Source: Chitinispirillales bacterium (GTDB taxonomy: Bacteria > Fibrobacterota > Chitinivibrionia > Chitinivibrionales > Chitinispirillaceae). From it: a stretch of DNA of 64,000 nt. Positions 10,192 to 19,910 of this stretch are shown piece after piece. Location of the stretch: assembly GCA_031281485.1 (NCBI GenBank), contig JAITFI010000033.1, positions 1 through 64,000 on the forward strand, given 5' to 3'. The stretch's first letter is position 1. Every line of letters begins with the position of its first letter. Position numbers and translations under genes: made by a program. Below the pieces are notes generated by a model. It saw only the letters and a program-made list of their open reading frames with translations, did not search any database and was not told the DNA's origin.

Positions 10192-10446
10192 ATGTCTGTA
10201 ACCGCAAGTAAACCAATGGCAAAAAAACGCAGAGCGTCTGCCAAGGAAGACGGCTTTGGGTGCCCGGAGTTTTCCGAAGTCGAGTACAAGGAGTACCTAA
10301 AGAACCGATCGAAGATTCACAATGAAGTAGCGCGTAAAAACCGCAACATATCTATCTTCGACGCAATGGGGGCCGTAGACGGCGAGTTCAAAAAGAAAAT
10401 CTACGGCGGCATGAGTATAAATGATATGTTCTACAGCCTGAAATAG
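10192..10446 (+). CDS. hypothetical small basic protein, first gene of a two-gene cassette
   Basis: MSVTASKPMAKKRRASAKEDGFG..., strong GGAGGAAAG RBS. Confidence 0.65.
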   Translation: MSVTASKPMAKKRRASAKEDGFGCPEFSEVEYKEYLKNRSKIHNEVARKNRNISIFDAMGAVDGEFKKKIYGGMSINDMFYSLK

Positions 10447-10458
10447 GCGGGTACATCT

Positions 10459-11070
10459 ATGGCTAGAAAAATGTACAAAGACATAATCGAAAAAGAACTA
10501 GACAACGTCCTTGCAAAATATGTTGTCTACGAGGATATGCCCCCAACTCACGCTCAGTATCTTTACGATAAGTTTATCGAGCGGGCTAAAAGCGCATACT
10601 TGGTTCGTGTGTCCAAGAACTACCCTAAGGGATCGCAACTTTGTTCCCGTAGCAAAGATGTGTACACACTCGTTGAACAAGTTTGGAAACGCAAGGTCTA
10701 CTTCCGCGTTTTTCACAAGGACGTAGACGGTATGAACGAACTAAAGGAAACAGCCCTTTATTGTTTTTGGGTACTCAAACTGCAACCGTTCTATATATAC
10801 GGCAACAGCAACTCTATGAATAAACTAAATGCTCAAATGGCCTTAAATATTTTAATTGCCGGAGCACTTGCCTATATTAATGATATGAACGATAAGCACA
10901 AAGAAAGGGCGCGTTTAGCCAAACACGCTAAGACGCAAAAATTAAGTCTAAATATTAACAAATCTATTTTTGATGATCTATTCTACTCTTTTCAGTTCAG
11001 AGATTGGAGCAAAGAGGCACTAATGGACTTGTGCGCAGGGTTAATCATTGCCAAAGACGAGGAAATTTAG
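10459..11070 (+). CDS. hypothetical protein, second gene of the cassette
   Basis: 203-aa ORF 12 bp downstream of the preceding gene; no family recognised. Confidence 0.65.
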   Translation: MARKMYKDIIEKELDNVLAKYVVYEDMPPTHAQYLYDKFIERAKSAYLVRVSKNYPKGSQLCSRSKDVYTLVEQVWKRKVYFRVFHKDVDGMNELKETALYCFWVLKLQPFYIYGNSNSMNKLNAQMALNILIAGALAYINDMNDKHKERARLAKHAKTQKLSLNINKSIFDDLFYSFQFRDWSKEALMDLCAGLIIAKDEEI

Positions 11071-11210
11071 GTCAACAAATGGCGCACTCAGATATATCGT
11101 CGTCCGTTGGAAATTGCGACGGGCTGATTCAGCCGTGATTTATAGCATCGTCGGGAGTTCCAACCGGAGAGGATTTCGGCGGGGTTAGGACTTTTAACCT
11201 AATCTTGGAG

Positions 11211-11990
11211 TCAAGAAATATTAAACATCTCACACAACTCGGGCAACTCGGACAGCGCCGCCGCAATCGCCTCAAGCATAAACTCTATGAACGCCGTAGA
11301 ATCCGCCGTCTTCTCCGCCTCGCCCAATACGCGGTAGTACTCCGCCTGATTCTTATAGACCACCGTTTCCGTAGGCACCCAAGCGAACAACTCATGCCAC
11401 GCCGCCAAGATGAGCGTCTGCCAAAGCCGCCCTATTCTTCCGTTTCCGTCCGCGAACGGGTGGATGAACTCTATCTCGAAGTGCACGACCGAACTCTTTA
11501 TCAGCGGGTGGGCGTCCGAACTCTTTGCCCAATCGAACAAATCTTCCACCAATCCGCGGACAAGGTTGGGTTTCGCGCCGATGTGCACAACCTCTTTGCC
11601 GGAAAAAACGCCCACGTCCCCGGAGCGGAACTGTCCGGCGCTCTCGATCAAATCGGCGGTCAAAATCTTATGCGCCGCTAAAAAATCCTCAACTTTAAAC
11701 GGGTCGAATTTCAGCATATTCTCATACGCGGCGTAGGCGTTTTTGACCTCGGTTATCTCGCTTGGACTACCGAGCACCGTCTTGCCGTCAACAGCCGCCG
11801 TAACCTGCGCAAGCGTCAGCGTATTCCCCTCAATCGCCGTAGACGATTGAACGGTGCGCAACCGGTTCACTTTACGCAAATGGAGATTGCGGCTATACTC
11901 GCCCGAACCTTGAATCTTGCCGACCCGTTCCGCGATCTCCGCAACGAGGTTGGTTATCTTGTGCGTTATTGTAAACGGAGGCTTTTCCAT
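11211..11990 (-). CDS. Fic family protein
   Basis: Fic motif HFEIEFIHPFADGNGRIGRLWQTLIL; inhibitory-helix-like STAIEGNTLT. Confidence 0.93.
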   Translation of the reverse strand: MEKPPFTITHKITNLVAEIAERVGKIQGSGEYSRNLHLRKVNRLRTVQSSTAIEGNTLTLAQVTAAVDGKTVLGSPSEITEVKNAYAAYENMLKFDPFKVEDFLAAHKILTADLIESAGQFRSGDVGVFSGKEVVHIGAKPNLVRGLVEDLFDWAKSSDAHPLIKSSVVHFEIEFIHPFADGNGRIGRLWQTLILAAWHELFAWVPTETVVYKNQAEYYRVLGEAEKTADSTAFIEFMLEAIAAALSELPELCEMFNIS

Positions 11991-12010
11991 GATTAATTCC
12001 CAATTGAGAT

Positions 12011-13780
12011 TTACACGTTAATCAATTCAACGCACTTATCCATCACCTCTTTGAGATCGCTGTACGGCAGGATAGCCCGCGTCTCCTCCACGCTTGCCCA
12101 CTGCGGCTCCCTATTCGGCTCGCCCTCGTTGTCTTTGGAGATATATTTCGCCGCGTAGTACCTCACGCGGTATTTCTTATTGTTGTAGATAAACTCCCGC
12201 AACCCGCAATAGCCGCCGATCTCGCCGACCATGCCGCCCTCCTCGAGAAGCTCGCGAGCCGCGGTCTGCTCCGGGGTCTCGCCGGCCTCCATGTGGCCTT
12301 TAGGGAAGATGCGCTGTTCCGGAAATGTCTTGGAGCGGACGGTAAGTATCTCCACCCGTCCGTCAACTATACGATACAACACCGTACCGGCCTGTTCGAC
12401 TATACGAAGAGCGGGCTGTAACGTCTTCTCCGCCATCCTAATCTGCCCCTCCACGCTATCCAAACTCGTCCCCCCCTTGACCGTACGGGAATTGACGGCC
12501 CGTTCCCATGAGTACAAATCAGTAACGTCGTCCCCGAACATCTCCGAAAACTCCCTGAGCTTCCCTATCGACACATCCGTCAGCGCAACGCCGGACTCCG
12601 CGCAATACCCGACAAGCCGACCGACGACCTTATGCGCTTGACGGAACGGCATTCCTTTGCGGACTAAGTAATCAGCCATATCCGTGGCTAATAAGAACGG
12701 GTCCAAACCCTGCCTAATCCTATCTTCTTTGACCTTAAGCGTGGCTATAACATTTGTGAATACCTTCATTACCATACATATCGTATTAACACTGTCAAAA
12801 AGCGGCTCCTTGTCCTCCTGAAGATCTTTATAATAGGCCAATCCCAGACCTTTTAGCGTGGCGGCCCCGCGCACATAGTTGCCGATAAGCCGGCCGCTCT
12901 TGCCCCTGATCAATTCCAATGAGTCGGGATTCTTCTTCTGCGGCATCATGCTTGATCCGGTCGACCAAGCATCGTCAAGCTCTACGAAGCCGAACTCCTT
13001 AGACGACCAGATGATCATATCCTCGGCATAGCGGCTCAGGTGTATGCCGATAGAGGCGAAAGACGAGAGCGCCTCTATGACGAAATCGCGCGAAGCCACC
13101 ATGTCTATGCTGTTGGTTGACACCGATGAAAAACCAAGTTCGGCGGCGATAGCGTCCCTGTCCACGCAAAAGCCGCTCCCGGCAATCGCGCCCGAACCGA
13201 GCGGCAGGATGTCGGAAGACTCGCGAGCGTGTTTGACGCGGCTCTTTTCCCGTTCAAGGATTGAAAAGAGCGACATCCAATAGTGCGAGAGCAGCACCGG
13301 CTGCGCTTGCTGCAAATGTGTGTAACCGGGGATGATCACGCTCAAATCGGATTTGGCGCGGCCTACGACCGCCCGCTGAAGTTCAAGCAGACACTCCCCT
13401 GTCTCGTCAAGCGCCCTCTTAGTGTAGAGGCGCGTATCGGTAATGACCTGATCGTTGCGTGACCTGCCGGTATGGAGCTTCTTGCCGACCTCGCCTATAC
13501 GCTCCACAAGCAGACGCTCGACGGCCATGTGGATATCTTCATCGGAAGAGACGAAAGACACCCGGCCGTAATTATAATCGTCAAATATGGATTTCAACCC
13601 GTCGACGGTCTGATCGCGTTCGGCAACCGTAAGAACGCCCGCTCTCTGCAGCGCGTTAGCCCAAGCGATACTGCCTACGATATCCTCTTTGATAAGCGCC
13701 TTATCAACGGGCAACGAGTTATTGAACGCCTCCATCAGCGCGTCCGTATCTTTGGAAAAACGTCCGTCCCACATTTTCAT
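12011..13780 (-). CDS. argH: argininosuccinate lyase with C-terminal Nudix hydrolase domain
   Basis: ArgH signature GSSMMPQKKNPDSLELIRGKSGR; C-terminal Nudix box GHMEAGETPEQTAARELLEEGGMV in the same frame. Confidence 0.93.
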   Translation of the reverse strand: MKMWDGRFSKDTDALMEAFNNSLPVDKALIKEDIVGSIAWANALQRAGVLTVAERDQTVDGLKSIFDDYNYGRVSFVSSDEDIHMAVERLLVERIGEVGKKLHTGRSRNDQVITDTRLYTKRALDETGECLLELQRAVVGRAKSDLSVIIPGYTHLQQAQPVLLSHYWMSLFSILEREKSRVKHARESSDILPLGSGAIAGSGFCVDRDAIAAELGFSSVSTNSIDMVASRDFVIEALSSFASIGIHLSRYAEDMIIWSSKEFGFVELDDAWSTGSSMMPQKKNPDSLELIRGKSGRLIGNYVRGAATLKGLGLAYYKDLQEDKEPLFDSVNTICMVMKVFTNVIATLKVKEDRIRQGLDPFLLATDMADYLVRKGMPFRQAHKVVGRLVGYCAESGVALTDVSIGKLREFSEMFGDDVTDLYSWERAVNSRTVKGGTSLDSVEGQIRMAEKTLQPALRIVEQAGTVLYRIVDGRVEILTVRSKTFPEQRIFPKGHMEAGETPEQTAARELLEEGGMVGEIGGYCGLREFIYNNKKYRVRYYAAKYISKDNEGEPNREPQWASVEETRAILPYSDLKEVMDKCVELINV

Positions 13781-14970
13781 ATCAATTCCGCCCCCAATAT
13801 ATCAAACGCGAACACAACATGCGCCGCTATTCCTGTTTCTATCGCTCCCTCATCGGGTAAGAATCTGGGGCTGTGTATCTCCTCTATCTTTTTCTTATTC
13901 TGCGGGACTACGCCCAAATAAACATACAGACCCGGCACAATCTGCTGATACCGCGCGAAATCCTCCGCGTACATGGTCGGCGCGGTTCTGTCAATCACGC
14001 ACCCGTTGCCCAAAAACGATTTCATCCTCTCCCTAAATTTATCCGTCAATTCCGGGGAGTTGTAACCCGACGGATACGATTTATTGAAAGCGACTCGCGC
14101 GCTCGCGCCGAACGACTTGGCCGCCGCCGCCGTCTGCTCCTTAATGCGCCGCGCCAGCATATCCTGCAATTCATCCGAATATGTCCGCAGCGTCCCCTGC
14201 AAAACCGCGGTATCGGGGATAATGTTGCGCATATTTCCGGCGCGAACGCACCCTATGGTCAGCACCCCCGGTTCGGTTGACGGCTTCTCGCGGCTTATCA
14301 GCGTTTGCAGCTGGGTGATTATTGACGCGGCGCAGATTATAGGGTCTACCGCCTTTTCGGGGGTGGCGCCGTGACCGCCGCGCCCCGTTATCGTAACGTC
14401 GAAGTTTAGCGCCCCCGCGTAATCGCTGCCAGGCTTTATCCCGATGTGCCCGCACTTGTGGTCGGCGCAGACGTGCAGACCGAAGACCGCCGCCGCTTTG
14501 GCGGGGAAGACGCCGGCCTTGATGAGCCTAAACGCGCCGCCCGGTTCCGCCTCCTCCGACGGCTGGAAGAGGCACAAGACCGTCCCCTTCCAAAGGTCTT
14601 TAGACCCGTGGAGTATCTTGGCCGCCCCAAGGAGTATGGCGGTGTGCATGTCGTGCCCGCAGGCGTGCATGACGCCATTATTTTCGGAGGCGAACGGGAT
14701 GTTGTTCTCCTCCTGAATCGGGAGCGCGTCCATGTCGGCGCGCAAAACTACGGTAGGCCCCCTGCCACTGACAATTTTTGCGCTAACAGCGGTCTTGTCG
14801 AGATGGTACTGCGCCGGTATGTCCCAAGCGTCGAGCGCCTCGCGGACAAGGCGCGCCGTCCCGAACTCCCTGCCGGAGAGCTCCGGCCTCCTGTGTATGG
14901 CGCGGCGAAGCCCGATTATCTCCGGGACGATCTCGGCTATACGGTTTTTTAACGTATGTTTGTCCATCAT
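13777..14970 (-). CDS. M20 family amidohydrolase/peptidase
   Basis: [57 protein letters not shown]. Confidence 0.9.
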   Translation of the reverse strand: MMDKHTLKNRIAEIVPEIIGLRRAIHRRPELSGREFGTARLVREALDAWDIPAQYHLDKTAVSAKIVSGRGPTVVLRADMDALPIQEENNIPFASENNGVMHACGHDMHTAILLGAAKILHGSKDLWKGTVLCLFQPSEEAEPGGAFRLIKAGVFPAKAAAVFGLHVCADHKCGHIGIKPGSDYAGALNFDVTITGRGGHGATPEKAVDPIICAASIITQLQTLISREKPSTEPGVLTIGCVRAGNMRNIIPDTAVLQGTLRTYSDELQDMLARRIKEQTAAAAKSFGASARVAFNKSYPSGYNSPELTDKFRERMKSFLGNGCVIDRTAPTMYAEDFARYQQIVPGLYVYLGVVPQNKKKIEEIHSPRFLPDEGAIETGIAAHVVFAFDILGAELI

Positions 14971-15434
14971 TTTGACACCATCCCCTCGTCTTTAGGCAAC
15001 CCCGACCCCGCCGACGCCGCCACCGCCAGCTTGTCGCACCGCTCGTTCTCAACATGCCCGTTATGCCCGCGGATCCACACGAACCTCACATTATGACGCT
15101 CCGCCGCCCGCAACAGCCTCTCCCAAAGGTCGGGGTTGAGCGCCGGCTCCTTCTTGTTGCGCATCCACCCCATAGCCCTCCACTTCTTCGCCCAACCCTT
15201 CTCTATGGCGTTGACCACGTACTGCGAGTCGGTGGTGACCGTCACCTCGCACGGCTCCTTCAGCGTCTCCAAGGCGACGATAGCCCCCAAAAGCTCCATC
15301 CGGTTGTTCGTCGTCTCGGCGTAACCGCCGGAGAGCTCCTTCTCGTGGCTCCCGTACTTCATAATGACTCCGTAGCCGCCGGGCCCCGGGTTGCCGGAGC
15401 AGGCGCCGTCGGTGAATATCTCGACTTTCTTCAT
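14967..15434 (-). CDS. rnhA: ribonuclease HI
   Basis: [69 protein letters not shown]. Confidence 0.96.
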   Translation of the reverse strand: MKKVEIFTDGACSGNPGPGGYGVIMKYGSHEKELSGGYAETTNNRMELLGAIVALETLKEPCEVTVTTDSQYVVNAIEKGWAKKWRAMGWMRNKKEPALNPDLWERLLRAAERHNVRFVWIRGHNGHVENERCDKLAVAASAGSGLPKDEGMVSK

Positions 15435-15590
15435 CGGATGCCCATATCTTCCTACAAGTTATTGGCTGCGCTAACCTACATAATATAGTAAATTACGCCG
15501 TCTTTTTGCAATATTTTACAATGAAGACTTTTAAAATCTTTTTAAGACTAAACCTAAAAAAAGCCTTAAAATCAAATTCTTTTTTAGACG

Positions 15591-15735
15591 AAGCCTTCGG
15601 CTTCATAGGATATGCGGGGCTAACTTGTTTATCTCGGCGAAGCCAACCGACCTGACGTTGACGTTGACTTTATATGCGGGGTTTACGCATATACTATGGA
15701 AGGGCGCGATAAATCGCGCCCTTCCGTCTAAAAAA
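15591..15735. repeat. composite palindromic intergenic element, copy 2 (centre partly degraded)
   Basis: Same arms as copy 1: tagacgaagccttcggcttcataggatatgcggggctaa ... gactttatatgcggggttt..agggcgcgataaatcgcgcccttccgtcta. Confidence 0.8.
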
Positions 15736-16024
15736 GAATTTGATTTTAAAGATTTTAAAAGACTTTGATTTAAAAAATTTTGATTTTTTTTCTTGCTTTA
15801 TTGGTATGGTATCTATTATTTTTATATCCAAATACTTATAACAGATCGTCCGGAGAGCAAAAGCGGCTACGGTCTGGGCGGAACGGCGGATGCAACGCGT
15901 AAGTTTTGGGGAAGAGCGTGTATGAGTACGAAGACAGAAGTATACCGGAGCATAGGTAGTAGGGTTCAAGCCGTTACGGCCGTTATAAGCGCTTTCTATG
16001 CGCACGGCGTTGCTATAGGCGCAA

Positions 16025-16037
16025 CCCCCCCCCCCCC
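16025..16037. repeat. C13 homopolymer tract
   Basis: Direct read: gcaa(C13)attatc. Confidence 0.9.
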
Positions 16038-16215
16038 ATTATCACCGTCCAAAAAATGCGGGTCGGTTAATATACGGCTTTCAACAAGCCACACGGCGGC
16101 AAAACGCGGTGAACATCCTACTCATTTCATATATTATCCCACAAATTTTTTACACCGCTCAACTTTACAATTATTACGCAGATATTTATACTTTTTTCAA
16201 AACATGTGTCAACGG

Positions 16216-16243
16216 GCCTATAGACTCTCGGAGAGGTATAGGC
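16216..16243 (+). promoter_or_regulatory. hairpin-forming inverted repeat upstream of the CsgG-like cluster
   Basis: GCCTATA-gaCTCTCgGAGAGg-TATAGGC; no T-run, so not an obvious terminator. Confidence 0.4.
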
Positions 16244-16418
16244 ATGGGTATTTGCTATGGTTTTCATCAAATTCCGCGCACCCGGTCGGCGGATGGCGCA
16301 ACCTTTTTCGCAAAATGGGAATTATTGAGAAAACGGCTCTTTTGGAGCTGTTGTAACAATTGTCATAATAAAAATAATCAACAAAATCCACTTATTGGGT
16401 AAGGGAAGGGGGATGTAA

Positions 16419-16976
16419 ATGAGTAAAAAGATTACGTTTCTTCTATTGGCGTTTTGCTGCTCGGCTCTCTTCGCGCAGGGCGTACAGCCTATACAGAAAG
16501 CGCAACCCGGACAGCCGGCGCCGACAGGGCAACCCGTTACGCCCGCGCCGACCTCACCGACCGCACAGGCCAAGCGGTTCTTATCGGTTTACGTAGTAGG
16601 CGTTACCGGCGAGAAAGAGAGAAAGGTCTTAGGTAACGAGATAATGTACGCCCTCGTCAAAAGCGGGCGGTGCGTGCCGGCGGAGCGTTCAAACGACTTT
16701 TTGGACGCGCTGGCCCAAGAGCAAAAGGTTACGCCGCGGGTCAGTGATTTGCGGATTCGTGAAATTGCCAAGCAGTTCGGCGTCAAGTTTGTGTGCGTGG
16801 CGGAGCTGACGGAGGTGATGAATACCTTTCAGTTGGCGGCGCGCATAGTAAACATTGAGGCGGCGGAGGTGGAGGTGGTCGGCATAGCGTGTAACGATTT
16901 GAAGAGTGTGGATGATTTTTCGGCTGTTACGAACAAAATTATGGAATCTATGTTTGCCAAGAAGAAGGGGATGTAA
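16419..16976 (+). CDS. CsgG-like/LpoB-like N-module secreted protein
   Basis: Signal peptide; RFLSVYVVGVTGEKERKVLGNEIMYALVKSGRCVPAERSNDFLDALAQEQ shared with paralogs in the window. Confidence 0.65.
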   Translation: MSKKITFLLLAFCCSALFAQGVQPIQKAQPGQPAPTGQPVTPAPTSPTAQAKRFLSVYVVGVTGEKERKVLGNEIMYALVKSGRCVPAERSNDFLDALAQEQKVTPRVSDLRIREIAKQFGVKFVCVAELTEVMNTFQLAARIVNIEAAEVEVVGIACNDLKSVDDFSAVTNKIMESMFAKKKGM

Positions 16977-18605
16977 ATGAAAAAAGAGATAGCCGTTTGT
17001 TTTGCGGCGCTCTGCTGCGCGGCGGTTTTTACCTCCGCCGCCGCCGAGCCTAAGCCCGGCCTTGCCGTTTACGTGACCGGCGACAAGACGGAAAACGAGA
17101 AGAAAACGCTGGCCAACGACATTACGAACTCGTTCGTCAAGAGCGGACAGTACACGGTCGCGGAGCGCTCCGACGAATTTCTCGCGGCGCTTGCCAAGGA
17201 GCGGGGTACGCAGCGCGTGCCGATACCAATAAGCGACGCGCGGATTATTGAGGCCGCCAAAGAGTACGGCGTCGAGCAACTCTGCATGACGGATATAGCG
17301 GGGGTGCTGGGTACCTTTTACGTGTCGCTCCGCGTAATCGACATCGAAACGGGCGAGGTGGGCGCCGTCGGCAGCGCCTACAGCAACTTGCAGCGCCCGG
17401 AAGACTTCGCGAGCGTCAGCGACAACGCGGTGGGGGCTGTATTTACGATCGCGCTGCCTGTCGCGCCTAAAAAGCCGGCGCCGGCTCCCGCGATCGAGGA
17501 GGTCACTCCCGTCCCGCCGCCCGCAGAACCGCCCGTACCGGCACCCGCGCCTATACCGGCGCCTATACCCGCGCCGGACTTGCCGGAGGTAACGCCCGCG
17601 GTCGACGCCTCTTTCTACTATAATCAGGGCAACGCCAATGTCCAAAGCAATGACCATGACGGCGCGATCGCCAACTATACCGAGGCGCTCAAACTCGACC
17701 CTAGGTTGATCTACGCGCTCATTGCCAGAGGCGCGGCCTACTACTCCAAAGGCGATTACCAAAGCGCGGTGGACGACTACTCAAGAACCTTGGAACTCGA
17801 ACCCAACGACGCCGGAGTCTTCAACAGCCGCGGTAACGCCTACCGGCAAATGGGAAATTACGAAATGGCCATCGCGGACTACGAGGCCGCCCTGCGTATA
17901 GACCCGAATAACGCCGAGGCGAGAGAGAGCCTTGAGCTTATCAAATTGGACAAATCCGGAGAGGAAAAACCTGAGCACACCATCACGTTCTCCGGCTTGC
18001 TTGCCGACATGCTCAACATGCCCAAAGGCGAGGTACGGTACGGAGTCATAGTCTCTATAGCGCCGCAATTGCTGAAGGTAAGCGGCAACGCGTACGACAA
18101 TCACCTCAGCCACAGCGATTACTCCGGCGTGAGCGTCCCTTTCGGCCTCGCGCTGTCGATTCCGATTACCGGTTGGCTGACGGCGGAGACGGAGTTTAAA
18201 TATACCTACAGATCCCTAGATACTTACTGGGGTTCTTTTCACTCAAAAACCTATATAGACGAATCAGCGATAAACGTTCCGTTCTTGGCTCGGGTTACGG
18301 TGCCTTGGCGTAATTTGGGTTTCTATATTGAGAGCGGGTTTCAGCTGGAATTTCCCTTCGGTACCGAGTTTAGCGTAGAAAATTCCGATTCCAAGCCCGT
18401 GAGCATAAACGACAGGGGTATCGAATTGCAGTACGTTTTGGGATGGGGAGTCTCTTTTGAGTATAAGGCGAAGTGGAATGTGGGTTATAGAGTGGTGCCA
18501 TCGTGTTCTGATTTCGGAGGGAATTACGGATGGCTTTTTCAGCAGGAGCTATATTGCAGTCTGACGTTTCCCGGCGTCTTGCCGTCGTTTCTGACGCAGC
18601 GCTAA
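16977..18605 (+). CDS. CsgG-like module + Pro-rich linker + TPR repeats + outer-membrane-barrel-like C-terminus
   Basis: GLAVYVTGDKTENEKKTLANDITNSFVKSGQYTVAERSDEFL; APAPIPAPIPAPD linker; three TPRs; C-terminal alternating aromatic beta-like segment. Confidence 0.75.
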   Translation: MKKEIAVCFAALCCAAVFTSAAAEPKPGLAVYVTGDKTENEKKTLANDITNSFVKSGQYTVAERSDEFLAALAKERGTQRVPIPISDARIIEAAKEYGVEQLCMTDIAGVLGTFYVSLRVIDIETGEVGAVGSAYSNLQRPEDFASVSDNAVGAVFTIALPVAPKKPAPAPAIEEVTPVPPPAEPPVPAPAPIPAPIPAPDLPEVTPAVDASFYYNQGNANVQSNDHDGAIANYTEALKLDPRLIYALIARGAAYYSKGDYQSAVDDYSRTLELEPNDAGVFNSRGNAYRQMGNYEMAIADYEAALRIDPNNAEARESLELIKLDKSGEEKPEHTITFSGLLADMLNMPKGEVRYGVIVSIAPQLLKVSGNAYDNHLSHSDYSGVSVPFGLALSIPITGWLTAETEFKYTYRSLDTYWGSFHSKTYIDESAINVPFLARVTVPWRNLGFYIESGFQLEFPFGTEFSVENSDSKPVSINDRGIELQYVLGWGVSFEYKAKWNVGYRVVPSCSDFGGNYGWLFQQELYCSLTFPGVLPSFLTQR

Positions 18606-18660
18606 TTCAAGAAATTCAACGGCCCGTCGCGAGGCGCGGCCAATATAGGAGAAATTATCA

Positions 18661-19839
18661 ATGAAAAAAATTCTGACAATCTTGCTCACTCTGTCGCTGT
18701 GCTCCATAGCGTTCGCGCAGGAGAACCGGGCAAAACCGACCGTGGCGGTATATATGGCCGGTCAGGAACCGAGAGGCGCCCTCGGCGTACACAAGGTCAT
18801 GGGCGGCGAGCTTGTAAAAGCCATAAGCCGAAGCGAGAAATACACGGCCGTAAACCGCACGGACGCGATCCTCGCGCAGCTAAGCAAGGAACACGTCTAT
18901 CAGCGCAGCGGCGCGGTGAACGACGACCAGATAAAGGCCATAGGGCAGCAACTTGGCGTCCAGTACCTCTGCATAGTGGAAATCAGCGACGTCAAAGGCG
19001 GCACTTTCTACATAGAAGTGCAGTTGGTGGACGTGGTAACCGCCGAGGCCGTAGCCTCCGCCACGGCCTCCAGCGACCTGCGGACCAACCAAGACATGAT
19101 GATCGCGGCGCAGTACGTGGCGCGTGATCTCGTGGGCGGCGGCGCGCCGCAGTCTAAACGCGGCAATGTCGAAATAGAGATGGTGTTCGTGCAAGGCGGA
19201 ACGTTTATGATGGGTTGCTCCGGCAGAAACGCCGGCAACTGCGAAAAAGACGAAAAACCGGCGCACAAAGTAACGCTCGGCGATTTCCAAATCGGTAAAT
19301 ACGAGGTGACCCAAAAACAGTGGTCGCAGGTGATGGGCAGCAACCCCTCCCATTTCAAAGGCGATAACCTGCCGGTAGGCAAGGTCAGCTGGTACGACGT
19401 CCAAGAGTTCATTGAGAAGCTGAACGCCCTAACCGGCAAGAAATACCGCTTGCCAACGGAAGCCGAGTGGGAGTTCGCCGCCCGCGGCGGCGTCAAGAGC
19501 ACCGGTTTCGCGTTTGCCGGAGGCAATAACGCCGGAGACGTGGCCTGGTACAAAAGCAACAGCGGCGGTAAGTGCCACGCCGTGGGCAGCCGGGGTTCCA
19601 ACGAACTCGGCATATACGACATGAGCGGCAACGTGTGGGAGTGGGTGAACGACTGGAGCGCCAATTACAACTCCGCCGACAGTAAAGACCCGTCCGGACC
19701 CGCTACCGGCAACAACCGCGTGCTTCGCGGCGGCAGTTGGCCCTACGACGCGAGCTATTGCCGCGTCTCGTACCGCAACGGCAGCGCGCCGGGCAACCGC
19801 GGCGCCGACGTGGGCTTTAGATTGGCCATATCGCCGTAA
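18661..19839 (+). CDS. CsgG-like module fused to a formylglycine-generating-enzyme/SUMF1-type (C-type lectin fold) domain
   Basis: TVAVYMAGQEPRGALGVHKVMGGELVKAISRSEKYTAVNRTDAILAQL; then EMVFVQGGTFMMGC...RLPTEAEWEFAARGG...RVLRGGSW...GFRLA. Confidence 0.85.
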   Translation: MKKILTILLTLSLCSIAFAQENRAKPTVAVYMAGQEPRGALGVHKVMGGELVKAISRSEKYTAVNRTDAILAQLSKEHVYQRSGAVNDDQIKAIGQQLGVQYLCIVEISDVKGGTFYIEVQLVDVVTAEAVASATASSDLRTNQDMMIAAQYVARDLVGGGAPQSKRGNVEIEMVFVQGGTFMMGCSGRNAGNCEKDEKPAHKVTLGDFQIGKYEVTQKQWSQVMGSNPSHFKGDNLPVGKVSWYDVQEFIEKLNALTGKKYRLPTEAEWEFAARGGVKSTGFAFAGGNNAGDVAWYKSNSGGKCHAVGSRGSNELGIYDMSGNVWEWVNDWSANYNSADSKDPSGPATGNNRVLRGGSWPYDASYCRVSYRNGSAPGNRGADVGFRLAISP

Positions 19840-19910
19840 CACGGCCGGGATGTTAAATTTACGATCAATATTGAACATTAACCATAAAGATAAGTAATAG
19901 GAGCATTATT

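Noticed and set aside
15793-16356. 187-aa ORF containing the C13 tract
   Set aside because: Translation is low complexity with no motif or RBS; region treated as leader/intergenic.
16689-17762. 357-aa ORF antisense to the CsgG-like genes
   Set aside because: Shadow ORF of GC-biased coding sequence; no motif, and it conflicts with two clear genes.
18661-19839. A complete DGR locus around the FGE gene
   Set aside because: No RT-like ORF and no A-rich template repeat seen within the window; only the candidate VR is reported.
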